A stretch of DNA of 64,000 nt, from positions 1-64,000 of the forward strand of contig JAFFTF010000012.1 in NCBI GenBank assembly GCA_022803075.1. The letters run 5' to 3'. The notes beneath the pieces are model-generated. The model ran no database searches, was not told where the DNA came from, and was given only the letters and a program-made list of their open reading frames with translations. The number at the start of each line of letters is the position of its first letter. Position 1 is the first letter of the stretch. The DNA comes from Micrococcales bacterium 31B. GTDB taxonomy: Bacteria; Actinomycetota; Actinomycetes; Actinomycetales; Dermabacteraceae. Made by a program: the position numbers and the translations under genes. Shown piece by piece: positions 42,520-51,388 of this stretch.

Positions 42520-43905
42520 ATGTCGCAAGCACATCTCACCGAACCCACCGATACCCGCGTCGTGCGCAAGGCCGTTTGGGCCGGCGTCATCGGCAACTAT
42601 GCCGAACAGTACGAATTTGGTGTCTACGCCGCCCTGACCCCCGTGCTCTCGAAAGTATTCTTTCCCGCCGAAGACCAGTTTCTCGGCCAGCTCAGCGTGT
42701 TCGCAGGCCTCGCCCTCGGGTTTCTCATTCGCCCGCTCGGCGGCTTTATCTTCGGCCGCATGGGCGACCGCGTAGGCCGCAAGAAAATCCTCTCGCTCAC
42801 GATCATCATCATGGGCCTATTGACCGCCCTGATTGGCGTGCTCCCGACCTACGCCATGATCGGCTTTGCCGCGCCTATCCTGCTCCTCGCCCTGCGCCTC
42901 GGCCAGGGTCTTGCCGCCGGCGGCGAATACGCCGGCGCAGTCTCGTTCGTCGTGGAATACGGCCCCTCTCACCAGCGCGCCCGCTACACGTCGTTCGTCT
43001 CCATCTCGGTATTCGCCGGCCTCCTCACCGGTACCGGACTCACCTACTTACTCACTACGGCGCTCGGCTCTCAATCGATGTACGAGTGGGGCTGGCGAAT
43101 ACCGTTCCTCATTGCCTTGCCGCTTACCATCGCGGGCTTCTACCTGCGTCGCGCGGTCGAAGACACCCCCGAGTTCCGACGCCAGCAAGAACTCGAAGCC
43201 GCACGCAAGGCCGAATTCTCTGAAGAGATTCCCGCCACCGGCATCCTGGAAACCCTGCGCACGCAATGGAAGCCGATCCTGATCTTCTCGGGCTTTGCCA
43301 TGACCAACGCCGTGCTTTCATACACGTGGACCGCCTACATCCCCACCTACCTGCAAAGCGACGCAGCCGGCGACGGCAAGTTGACGAGCGGACTGTCCGT
43401 GGCCTCCACTTCCATCGCGTTGCTCGTGCTGCTGCCGCTGCTCTACCTCTCGGGCCGCCTCTCCGATGCGCTCGGCCGCAAGAAAATGCTGCTGCTCGGT
43501 TGCGTGACCACGCTCATCGCGGTGCCGCTCGCCTTCACCATCGTGGCGCGGGGCGGGTTCGTAAACGCCGTGCTGGGCCAGCTGCTCTACCTCGTGCCGA
43601 TCTTCTTTATTGCCGTGACCGTCACCGTGAACCTCGCCGAAATGTTCCCCACCAAGATGCGCTACACCGCGGGCTCCATAGCGTTCAACCTGGCCTTTTG
43701 CATCTTCGCCGGCACCGCGCCGCTCGTCGCCACTGCGCTGGTCGGCGCCACCGGCAACATCATGTCGGTCGCGATCTACGTGTGCGCCATCGCCCTCGTG
43801 TCGCTGCTCGTCGTGCTGTTCGCCTACCGAGAGACCTATCGCAAGGACCTCGCCGTCGATGACTACAACGCCGATGCCAACCACCACCTCCACGTAGCGA
43901 ACTAG
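42520..43905 (+). CDS. MFS transporter, metabolite:H+ symporter (MHS) family
   Basis: 461 residues from the ATG at 42520 (a GTG at 42517 is equally placed; AGAGAGG lies upstream). MHS features are present: NYAEQYEFGVYAALTPVLSK in TM1, RPLGGFIFGRMGDRVGRKK in the TM2-3 loop, and QGLAAGGEYAGA in TM4. The family imports organic acids, betaine or alpha-ketoglutarate with protons. As first gene of a six-gene operon it should bring in the acid substrate of that pathway. Confidence 0.9.
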   Translation: MSQAHLTEPTDTRVVRKAVWAGVIGNYAEQYEFGVYAALTPVLSKVFFPAEDQFLGQLSVFAGLALGFLIRPLGGFIFGRMGDRVGRKKILSLTIIIMGLLTALIGVLPTYAMIGFAAPILLLALRLGQGLAAGGEYAGAVSFVVEYGPSHQRARYTSFVSISVFAGLLTGTGLTYLLTTALGSQSMYEWGWRIPFLIALPLTIAGFYLRRAVEDTPEFRRQQELEAARKAEFSEEIPATGILETLRTQWKPILIFSGFAMTNAVLSYTWTAYIPTYLQSDAAGDGKLTSGLSVASTSIALLVLLPLLYLSGRLSDALGRKKMLLLGCVTTLIAVPLAFTIVARGGFVNAVLGQLLYLVPIFFIAVTVTVNLAEMFPTKMRYTAGSIAFNLAFCIFAGTAPLVATALVGATGNIMSVAIYVCAIALVSLLVVLFAYRETYRKDLAVDDYNADANHHLHVAN

Positions 43906-43909
43906 CATC

Positions 43910-44722
43910 ATGACGTTCACCCACCTCATCGCTATTCCGGGCACGCAGTGCACGGGCGAGGTTTTCACCCCTATGCTCAGCGTGGTTCGCGCGGCGTTCC
44001 CAGACCTCAAGGTCACGATTCACGAACTGCGCGAATCGAGCCTGGACGCCGCCGCTGCCGCCGTGGCAGCCTCGGCCCCCGTTCCTTCCGTGCTCCTGGG
44101 CCACTCGCTCGGCGGCACCGTGGCCCTGGCCACGGCGAGGCAATACCCAGGTCGGGTGCAGTCGGTGGCTACCGTGTGCAGTAATCCGCGCGTGCCTACC
44201 AATCGCCAACGGGCACAGTGGTTAAAGAACCTGGGCTATGTGGGTCGCGGCGAATACCTCGACATCATCGCCGGTCTCATGCCGAGCCTGCTGCACCACG
44301 CTCGCCGCGACCGCGCGTCGCTGCGCAACATCGAGAGCGAGTGCCTCGACATGGCCAAGCGGCTGGGCAGCGCGGCCTATGTGCAGCAGACGAAGATTCA
44401 ACTGACGCGCCGCGACGAGCGCTCTGCGGAGTCCCGCTGCGGCATCCCAACTCTCTCTATAGCGTGCGAAGACGACCCGCTGGTAGAGATTGACGCCGCG
44501 GCCGAGATCGTCCATGGGGTGAACTCGGGGCGGTTCGTGGCACTCCCCTTCGGCGGCCACATGGCACCCCTCACCGAGCCCCAACTCGTGGCGGAGACGC
44601 TGATCGCATGGCTGCAGCAACCTGCTGGCCCCATCGTGACCGAGGCGGCGGCGGCCGTCGAGTCCTCGCCACGCGACGTGGCAACCATCCCTTCCCTCCA
44701 ATTAAGTAAAGGACGCTCATGA
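43910..44722 (+). CDS. Alpha/beta hydrolase in the acid-sugar operon
   Basis: 270 residues. The nucleophile elbow GHSLGG is near residue 64, a candidate acid lies in CEDDPLVE, and the catalytic His is in FGGHMAPL near residue 225. It starts 5 bp after the transporter and overlaps the bicupin gene by ATGA, so it is firmly within the operon. A lactonase or ester-opening role would fit a pathway for a sugar acid, but this is inference. Confidence 0.85.
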   Translation: MTFTHLIAIPGTQCTGEVFTPMLSVVRAAFPDLKVTIHELRESSLDAAAAAVAASAPVPSVLLGHSLGGTVALATARQYPGRVQSVATVCSNPRVPTNRQRAQWLKNLGYVGRGEYLDIIAGLMPSLLHHARRDRASLRNIESECLDMAKRLGSAAYVQQTKIQLTRRDERSAESRCGIPTLSIACEDDPLVEIDAAAEIVHGVNSGRFVALPFGGHMAPLTEPQLVAETLIAWLQQPAGPIVTEAAAAVESSPRDVATIPSLQLSKGRS

Positions 44723-45873
44723 ACACTTCAGTCAACGTCAGCGAAGCAGAGTTGACGCGTCGCACTATCCGCCGCGACGCCCTCGTCTCGTGCAATCAGG
44801 CCTTCATCGACTGCCGCACCCCCGGATCGCACCTGAAAGAAAACTATGCGCTGATCGGCAACGGCGTCTCTCAAAGCGACGGCCAATTCATTAACCTGCA
44901 GGAAGACCACGGATACAACATTGGCGCGGCCGCCATGCCCAACGGGGTCACCAACTCCCTGCACATGCACTTCACCGCCGAGGTCTTCTTTAACTTTGGC
45001 GGCGAGTGGAAGTTCCGCTGGGGCCGCGACGGCGCCGACGGTGAATACGTCTCTCACGACGGCGACATCGTCACCGTACCCACGTGGATCTTCCGCGGCT
45101 TCACCAACGTCGGCCCCGATAACGGCTGGCTTTTCACCGCCCTGGGGCAGAGTGACACGGGCGGCATCATCTGGGGCAACAACGTCCTCGAAGAGGCCGA
45201 GGGCCACGGCATGTACCTCACGAGCGAGGGTCGCCTGATAGACACGGTTGCGGGCGACGAGATGCCTCCCGGCGACGACCTGATCCGGCCCCTGCCCGAC
45301 GACATCGTAGACTCCATGCGCGGCTGGACAGTCGAGCAGATGCGCGCCCGCATCACGAGCAATGACGATCTGGAATGGTGCGACGAACCGTTCCTGTGCT
45401 CCCTCCTGCCCGGCGGTGGCGCCCAGCTCGCCACCGTGATCGGCTACGGCATGACCGAAAACCGCGACCAAACCCCGCGCGTGTTCAACCCGCATTCCTT
45501 CAACGTCGCGTGGCTGCGCGCCAGCGTCGGCGAGGGCGTGCTACGCCACTATCACAACGAAACTCAGGTCGTCATCGTGAAATCGGGACGCTGGAAGGTC
45601 ACCCTCAACGAGGGTGCCGAGCAACGAAGTGTCGAACTCAACGCGTCCGACACCCTGTCGATCCCGCCGGGCGCATGGCGCGCCTTTGAAGCCCTCGAAG
45701 CGGGCGACGAGGGAATGGCTCGACTCCTCGTCGTCAACGGCGGCGACGGTCGCGTGCGCCTGCACTGGTCGAGCGACCTGTGGCGCGAGGTCAGCGACAA
45801 GGGAATCTCCCGCGATGCCGACGGATACGTCGCTCCGTCGTTCCTGCTCGCCGTCGCCACTGAAGACGACTAA
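44719..45873 (+). CDS. Bicupin protein of unknown activity
   Basis: 384 residues with two cupin domains. In the first (about 60-165), LHMHFTAEVFFNFGGEW supplies His-x-His...Glu metal ligands. In the second (about 255-345), RHYHNETQVVIVKSGRWKV supplies the equivalent set. This is the overall shape of gentisate-type dioxygenases, oxalate decarboxylases and some sugar isomerases, but the sequence matches none that I can name. It sits between hydrolase and aldolase, 50 bp before the latter, suggesting an isomerase or dioxygenase step. Confidence 0.8.
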   Translation: MNTSVNVSEAELTRRTIRRDALVSCNQAFIDCRTPGSHLKENYALIGNGVSQSDGQFINLQEDHGYNIGAAAMPNGVTNSLHMHFTAEVFFNFGGEWKFRWGRDGADGEYVSHDGDIVTVPTWIFRGFTNVGPDNGWLFTALGQSDTGGIIWGNNVLEEAEGHGMYLTSEGRLIDTVAGDEMPPGDDLIRPLPDDIVDSMRGWTVEQMRARITSNDDLEWCDEPFLCSLLPGGGAQLATVIGYGMTENRDQTPRVFNPHSFNVAWLRASVGEGVLRHYHNETQVVIVKSGRWKVTLNEGAEQRSVELNASDTLSIPPGAWRAFEALEAGDEGMARLLVVNGGDGRVRLHWSSDLWREVSDKGISRDADGYVAPSFLLAVATEDD

Positions 45874-45923
45874 ACCATTCGGGTGCGCCGCATGCCTCGC
45901 GGCGCACCCCACCAAGGAATCTC

Positions 45924-46742
45924 ATGCGCACCCATCACCTCCGTCAACACCTCGAAGCCGGCCGCACCGCCGTCAACGCCTGGCTGTCGCTGGGCAGCCC
46001 CTACGCCGCCGAAATCATCGCCCACTGCGGTTTCGACAGCGTCACCCTCGACCTCCAGCACGGCATGTTCTCACGTGACGCCGTGGTCGCCATGCTGCAG
46101 GCAGTGTCGACGAGCCCCGCCACACCGCTCGTGCGCCCCACGCGGCCTGACCCCGATGAAATTGGCTGGCTCCTCGACGCCGGCGCGTACGGCATCATCG
46201 TCCCCTCCGTGCACGACGCCGCGACGGCCCGCCGCGTCGTCGACGCGTGCTTTTACCCGCCGCATGGAACCCGCTCGTTTGGTCCGTCCCGGGGCATCAC
46301 CTACGGCGGCACCGACTACGTGGCCGCATCTCGTGAAACCCTCACGCCGTGGGTCATGATCGAGTCGCGGGCCGCACTCGACGCGCTCGATGAGATCTGC
46401 GCGGTTCCCGGACTCTTTGGCGTCTACGTCGGACCCAACGACCTCGCACTAGACCTCGGACATCCCGCCGGCGGCCTCATCAGCGACGAAGTCTCTGCCA
46501 TCACGTATCGCATAAACCAGGTCGCGCATCGCCATGGCGTGCGCACCGGCATCTTCTGCGCCAACGCCGACGAGGCCGCCCACTACGCAGAAGTAGGCTT
46601 CGACCTGGTGACCCCCGGCAACGACGCCTCGCTATTGCGTCACGCGGCGAGCCAACGCATTGAGGCGGTTCGAGCAGTAGAATGGGCAGCCAGTGAGGCG
46701 CCACTCGCCGTCAAACCCGAGTCAACCAGCGGAGGCTATTAA
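45924..46742 (+). CDS. HpcH/HpaI-family aldolase
   Basis: A 272-residue class II pyruvate-type aldolase. Family motifs are present: SVTLDLQHGMFSRD, the substrate Arg region PLVRPTR, the metal Glu in WVMIESRAAL and Asp in VYVGPNDLALDLG. Such enzymes cleave 2-keto-3-deoxy or 2-keto-4-hydroxy acids to pyruvate plus an aldehyde. It is followed 1 base later by the FadR regulator, whose ribosome site lies inside the end of this gene. Confidence 0.92.
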   Translation: MRTHHLRQHLEAGRTAVNAWLSLGSPYAAEIIAHCGFDSVTLDLQHGMFSRDAVVAMLQAVSTSPATPLVRPTRPDPDEIGWLLDAGAYGIIVPSVHDAATARRVVDACFYPPHGTRSFGPSRGITYGGTDYVAASRETLTPWVMIESRAALDALDEICAVPGLFGVYVGPNDLALDLGHPAGGLISDEVSAITYRINQVAHRHGVRTGIFCANADEAAHYAEVGFDLVTPGNDASLLRHAASQRIEAVRAVEWAASEAPLAVKPESTSGGY

Positions 46743-46743
46743 C

Positions 46744-47511
46744 GTGTCGAGCGCAACCGCCGTTCCCCCGCCCTCCGGCGGCGCGACACCACTCGGGCCC
46801 GGCGAGACGGGTGCCGACGCAGGGAACGGTGGCGGCGCGGCGTCCACCCTCACCGAACGCCTACTCGACTACGTGGCCTCGCAGGGAACCCGCCCCGGCG
46901 AGAAACTGCCCGGCGAACGCAAACTCGCCGAACATTTGGGCGTCGCACGACACGTGCTGCGCGAATCGCTGCGAACCCTCCACCTCCTCGGGTTCGTGGA
47001 TGTGCGCCAGGGCGATGGCACCTACTGGAAGAATTCCCCCGCGACGGCCATGCCGCGCACCATCGAATGGCAGATGATCACCGAATCCGCCTCGATGACG
47101 CACCTCATTGAGGCGCGCGCCGAGATCGAAGTTCTCGTATGTACCCTGGCTGCGACCCGCGCAAGCGAAACAGACATGGCACAAATACGTCAGCGCTTCG
47201 AATTCATGGTGCTCGCCGCCGACGCGGGAGACGTTGACCTGTACTCGCGCTCCGACATTAGCTTTCACCTTGCGATCGCCAAAGCCGCAGGCAACAGTGT
47301 CCTCGAAGGTGTACTCACGAGCATTAGGAGCCTCTCCGCACGGTGGACCGAGAGCGTCCTCCAGAACATTGAACTTAGTGATTCGCTGGCCGTGCACGAA
47401 CCCATCATGAATGCGCTCTCCTCGCGCGACCCCCTGGCTGCCAGCCTCGCCATGCGCGCCCACATGGACGCCGCGGCCGCCAACCTCCTGGCCGCCACCA
47501 GCGAAGACTAG
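46744..47511 (+). CDS. FadR-subfamily GntR transcriptional regulator
   Basis: 255 residues from GTG 46744, with GGAGG at 46732-46736. After a Pro/Gly-rich N-terminus, the winged helix-turn-helix is residues about 37-100 (LPGERKLAEHLGVARHVLRE, GFVDVRQGDGTYW). An all-helical FCD ligand domain follows, with metal-ligand positions such as DISFHLAIAKAAGN. It is embedded in the operon it most likely represses through TGGTTGACCA at 42285 and 42372. The ligand is probably an intermediate acid of the pathway. Confidence 0.9.
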   Translation: MSSATAVPPPSGGATPLGPGETGADAGNGGGAASTLTERLLDYVASQGTRPGEKLPGERKLAEHLGVARHVLRESLRTLHLLGFVDVRQGDGTYWKNSPATAMPRTIEWQMITESASMTHLIEARAEIEVLVCTLAATRASETDMAQIRQRFEFMVLAADAGDVDLYSRSDISFHLAIAKAAGNSVLEGVLTSIRSLSARWTESVLQNIELSDSLAVHEPIMNALSSRDPLAASLAMRAHMDAAAANLLAATSED

Positions 47512-47562
47512 GCCCTCGCGCCGCACGCCAACCCAGACACCACGCCAACCCCAGGACCAGCC

Positions 47563-48936
47563 ATGCCCACATCACCCCTCCTCGTACTCGACGACGACCC
47601 CACCGGTTCACAATGCGTTGACGATGTCATGATTGCCTTCGACCTCGAACCCGAGGTCATCATCGAACACCTCAACTCACCCGCGCGCGTCAGTTTCGCG
47701 CTCACGAATAGCCGCGCGCTGCGCGAAGACGATGCCCTCGCCGTGCAGCGGGCCGTCGTCGCACCCGTGCTCGCGCACGTCACAGCGCCCCCACCGCTAC
47801 TCGTATCTCGCTCAGATTCGACACTACGGGGGCACGTGATCGCCGAACCCGAAGCCCTACGCGACCAGGCCGAGGCGTCCGGCCGCGCCGTGGGCGGAAT
47901 CCTGTTCGTGCCCGCGATGCTAGAGGCCGGCCGCACCACGCGCGACGACGTTCACTTTTGCACGACGCCGGGGGGCGAAGTGCCCGTCGGCCAGAGCCAC
48001 TTTGCCACCGACGCCACCTTCGGATACCGCTCGTCCAACCTGCGCGAGTTCCTCGAAGAGCGCTCCGGCGGGCGCATTTCGGCCGCCGACGTACTGAGCA
48101 TTACGGCCAACCACATAGCTGGCGGCCCAGACAAGGTGTGCGACGTGCTCAGGTCTGCGCAAGGCGCGTGGGTGATCGTGAACGCCACGACCTACGCGGA
48201 CCTCGAGATTGTCGCCGCCGCACAGTGGCGCCTCGAACGCGAGGGAACCACGTTCATTACCCGGTGCGGCCCCTCCTACGTGCACTCCCTGCGCGGCACA
48301 CCTCGAGCCTCGACACTCAGCGCCGACGCCCTCGCCGCACATGTCACGAACGATCCGCCCCGCGGACAACACGGCTTGATTGTGGTCGGCTCGCATGTCG
48401 ACCTCACGTCAGCTCAACTTCACCATTTGCAGCGGAACGCCGGCCTCATCGAATGCGAACTCGACGCTCACGCTCTCCTCGGCCCCGAGGCGCCCGGGTA
48501 CCTCGCGGAAACGGCGAGGAAAGTGCGCGAGTCGCTCGACTCCAACACCGTAGTCGTGTATACGAGCCGGGCCCTGCTGCGCACCGACGACCCCGACGAG
48601 TCGCTCGCCATCTCCAAGCGCATTTCAGACGGGGTCGTGGCCCTGGTGCAGTCCGTCATGGTTGACCGACCCGCCTGGGTCGTCGCCAAAGGTGGCATCA
48701 CCTCGCATGAAGTGGCGAGGCACGGACTGGGCATCCGGTCGGCGCGCGTCGTGGGCCAGTTCTACCCCGGGCAGATCTCGCTCATGGTCGCCACGGACGC
48801 GGCCGAGCACTCCCTCGGCTGCCCCTACGTTATCTTCCCCGGTAACGTCGGCGACGAGTCGGCGCTGACCTACGTCGTGGGTGTGCTGCGGGCAGCGACA
48901 GAAATCGCGCGCTCGCCGCAGCGTACCCGCGCGTAG
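47563..48936 (+). CDS. Four-carbon acid sugar kinase family (DUF1537, OtnK/DtnK-like)
   Basis: 457 residues. The N-terminal DUF1537 domain has DDDPTGS (residues 9-15) and SRSDSTLRGH (near 84). The C-terminal nucleotide-binding domain has VVAKGGITSHEVA and the late PGNVGDE. Characterised relatives phosphorylate erythronate, threonate or 4-hydroxythreonate-like acids. It closes the operon. Standard OtnK pathways pair it with a dehydrogenase plus OtnC or PdxA2; those are absent here. Confidence 0.92.
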   Translation: MPTSPLLVLDDDPTGSQCVDDVMIAFDLEPEVIIEHLNSPARVSFALTNSRALREDDALAVQRAVVAPVLAHVTAPPPLLVSRSDSTLRGHVIAEPEALRDQAEASGRAVGGILFVPAMLEAGRTTRDDVHFCTTPGGEVPVGQSHFATDATFGYRSSNLREFLEERSGGRISAADVLSITANHIAGGPDKVCDVLRSAQGAWVIVNATTYADLEIVAAAQWRLEREGTTFITRCGPSYVHSLRGTPRASTLSADALAAHVTNDPPRGQHGLIVVGSHVDLTSAQLHHLQRNAGLIECELDAHALLGPEAPGYLAETARKVRESLDSNTVVVYTSRALLRTDDPDESLAISKRISDGVVALVQSVMVDRPAWVVAKGGITSHEVARHGLGIRSARVVGQFYPGQISLMVATDAAEHSLGCPYVIFPGNVGDESALTYVVGVLRAATEIARSPQRTRA

Positions 48937-49121
48937 CGCGTATTGCTCCACGCGACATACAGCAGCACGCTCGATTCTCGGCAACCTCATCGCCGCCACC
49001 TGGCAGCTAGAAAACAACGCCCAGCGCGCTGCCCGCCGACGGCGCCATCAACGAGGGCTTCGCGTACTGGTGGAACTGCGCCTGCCGACTGCTCGAATGC
49101 CTCGACCTGCTGCGACGTTTC

Positions 49122-49433
49122 ATGGGCAGAGGCGCTGACGGCGCGCTGGACGCCTCGCGGGTGCCCTCCCTGTGCGCGACCCTCGCGTTCCCGCGATTCC
49201 TCGGCACCCTCGCCGACGACCGGGTCGTGATCACCCCGCTCGGCGGCGGCCGCACCCTGGAACTCACCTGGGCGACCAACGCACCGGTCACGGCCACCCT
49301 CGAAGAGTGGCGACTCGAGGACGACCTGCTGCAACGCTCCTGGGGCGATACCCTCACGAGGCTCACCGTGATTCTCGGTGCCACCGAGGGCGCCTGCCGC
49401 ACCACGCTCACGTACGCGAAAGGCCAGCGATGA
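49122..49433 (+). CDS. Orphan small protein or remnant upstream of a DeoR/LacI-type regulator
   Basis: 103 residues from the ATG at 49122. The frame stays open upstream to a TAG at about 49005, and that segment (INEGFAYWWNCACRLLECLD) looks like genuine protein, so this may be the C-terminal part of a decayed larger gene. The body (VVITPLGGGRTLELTW, LEEWRLEDDLLQRSWGDTLT) is beta-rich, with no recognised family. Its stop overlaps the regulator start by ATGA. Alternative non-ATG starts upstream are possible. Confidence 0.5.
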   Translation: MGRGADGALDASRVPSLCATLAFPRFLGTLADDRVVITPLGGGRTLELTWATNAPVTATLEEWRLEDDLLQRSWGDTLTRLTVILGATEGACRTTLTYAKGQR

Positions 49434-50677
49434 CCGCCGATTCGACCCCGCGATTTGCCAACCAACGCCAGCAACGGCTGCTCGACGAACTACGCGACAA
49501 CGGTTCGCTGCAGGTGCGCGACATGGCCGAACGGCTAGGGGTGAGCGAGCTGACGGTACGCCGTGACCTCAACACCCTGGCGAGCCAGGGCCTCGTGGAC
49601 CGCGTCCACGGCGGCGCCACGCTCGCGCAGCCCGGCGGGTCGGGTGCGCGGGGTGCGGGCGGTTGGGGTGGGCGGGGTTGGGGCCCGGACGCGCGGTTCC
49701 TCCCTGGCCGCGCCCCCGCCGCGGGCGCGGGCCCGGTTTCAGGCCCGGTGCCGGCCCCGGTGGCCGACCCCGACTCCGACTCGCAGTCGGCGCATGCCCC
49801 CGCGACGCTCACGCTCGGCATGGTGGTGCCCTCGCTCGAGTACTACTGGCCGCATGTCATGAACGGGGCGAAGCAGGCGGCGCAGGCGTTCGGGGTCAGG
49901 CTGGTGGTGCGCGGCTCGACCTACGACGCTGCGCACAACCTCAAACAGGTGCAGGCCCTTTGCGATTCCGGGCGCGTCTCGGGATTGCTCGTGGGCCCCA
50001 CTCTGAACCGGCAGGGCAGTGAGGAGTTGCTGCGCTTTCTCGACCAGGCACCCGTTCCCGTGGTGCTCGCAGAACGCCGGCCGCCCCACGAACTGGGGCT
50101 CGAGAATCTCAGCTCGGTCTCGACCCGGCACGAGTTCGGTGCGGCCCTCGCCGTGCGGCATCTCGCGGCCAGCGGGCGGAGGCGCATCGCGACCATCATG
50201 GCACCGAACTCCCCCACCACGGGCCACGTGATGCACGGGGTGACACAGACGCTGCACCGTCTCGGGCTCGACGCCGGGCCGCACTACCTGGTGGACGGGG
50301 GTCGCATGTCGGGGGCCGAGGTCGAGCGCCGCCACCTCGAGATCATTGCCGAATGTCGCTCCCAGGGGGTCGACGCGCTGCTCATTCACCCCGACCAGCA
50401 GGCCCTCACGTTCACGCAGAACTGCCTTGACCAGGGGCTATCAATACCGGACGACTTCGCCATCGTCGCCTATGACGACGAGGTGGCACACCTCGGCCAG
50501 CCGTCCATCACGGCCGTGCGGCCCCCCAAGGAACACGTGGGCGCGCTCGCGGTGCAGGTGCTGCTGCGACTGCTCGGCGCGGGTGACGCGGAGCCGCGCG
50601 AGCACGTCACGCTGAACCCGACGCTCAACGTGCGCGAGTCGACGGTCCGCGCGGTGGAGGATTTACCCCCCGGCTGA
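49430..50677 (+). CDS. Regulator with DeoR-type HTH and LacI-type sugar-binding domain
   Basis: 415 residues from the ATG at 49430. Residues 8-65 are a DeoR-family HTH (QQRLLDELRDNGSLQVRDMA, ERLGVSELTVRRDLNTL, GLVDRVHGGA). A Gly/Ala/Pro-rich linker of about 55 residues follows. Residues about 125-405 are a periplasmic-binding-protein-like domain as in LacI proteins (TLGMVVPSLEYYWPHVMNGA; FAIVAYDDEVAHLGQPSITA). It probably senses a sugar or sugar-like ligand directly, unlike classical DeoR proteins that sense phosphorylated sugars. Its targets are unknown. Confidence 0.88.
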   Translation: MTADSTPRFANQRQQRLLDELRDNGSLQVRDMAERLGVSELTVRRDLNTLASQGLVDRVHGGATLAQPGGSGARGAGGWGGRGWGPDARFLPGRAPAAGAGPVSGPVPAPVADPDSDSQSAHAPATLTLGMVVPSLEYYWPHVMNGAKQAAQAFGVRLVVRGSTYDAAHNLKQVQALCDSGRVSGLLVGPTLNRQGSEELLRFLDQAPVPVVLAERRPPHELGLENLSSVSTRHEFGAALAVRHLAASGRRRIATIMAPNSPTTGHVMHGVTQTLHRLGLDAGPHYLVDGGRMSGAEVERRHLEIIAECRSQGVDALLIHPDQQALTFTQNCLDQGLSIPDDFAIVAYDDEVAHLGQPSITAVRPPKEHVGALAVQVLLRLLGAGDAEPREHVTLNPTLNVRESTVRAVEDLPPG

Positions 50678-50748
50678 CGATGGCAAGGTGAGGCGCCGAG
50701 ATGGACTACTTGCGACGTCACCGGTTCATCCGGTAACTGAAACTCCTA

Positions 50749-50778
50749 GCGCCCTGCGCCTCGGCACAGGGCGCTTTG
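50749..50778 (+). terminator. Intrinsic terminator after the DeoR/LacI-type regulator
   Basis: GCGCCCTG (50749-50756) pairs with CAGGGCGC (50767-50774) across a 10-base loop and is followed by TTT. It lies 72 bp after the stop at 50677. Confidence 0.65.
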
Positions 50779-50971
50779 GGGCTTCACATCGCGCACGTCA
50801 TACAAGTCCACCGCGATACCTCAAGGTTTAAGAATACAAACGCGTATGCACGAAGGTGAAAAATTTCTCCTTCGGACCAATTCCGGATCCGGACTTCGAA
50901 GCGATGAATGTGCAATTAGGCGTGTCGTGGCCGTAGGCCCAATTGAACTTTTGACTGATCGCGCCAATTGC

Positions 50972-51388
50972 CTATTTTCCGCGCACCCAATCGCTCGGCA
51001 CTTGCCACTGGCCACCCGTGGTTGTTGTGCCTGAGTAACTCGCCGAAATTGTTACTCCAAGGCTTGCCGAAGCTTGAGCAAAGACTAAACCCGCCTCAGC
51101 AGAGGTTGTCCCCGTAACCGAACCCCCGACGGTGTACGCGTGAGCCGTGGATATCGCCAGTGTCACACCGCCTTGCCCTGCGACTGCACCATCATTTCCA
51201 AGCGCTTGCTGAAAGATGGTGCCCGTGTTCGTGATCCGATAGTAATAGTACGAAGAGTTGCAGGCACCCTGCGGGCTAGGGTTCGACGGCGGTGCAACAG
51301 CCGAGGCGGAAGCAGACGACGCCACGGATAGTGACGATAGAATCAGCAGAAAAGTTGCTCCGAATGCACCGAGGCGGAATTTTTTCAC
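50972..51388 (-). CDS. Small secreted protein of unknown function
   Basis: 138 residues with a clear signal peptide (MKKFRLGAFGATFLLILSSL, cleavage after ASASA). The mature part has one Cys, a YYYYRITNTG segment and a Gly/Ser/Thr/Ala-rich body (SAEAGLVFAQASASLGVTIS) ending in WQVPSDWVRGK. Similar small exported proteins occur in Actinobacteria without assigned function. Base composition is clearly lower in GC than neighbours, suggesting transfer. Its ATG overlaps the stop of the broken lipoprotein gene upstream, so the two form one operon. Confidence 0.7.
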   Translation of the reverse strand: MKKFRLGAFGATFLLILSSLSVASSASASAVAPPSNPSPQGACNSSYYYYRITNTGTIFQQALGNDGAVAGQGGVTLAISTAHAYTVGGSVTGTTSAEAGLVFAQASASLGVTISASYSGTTTTGGQWQVPSDWVRGK

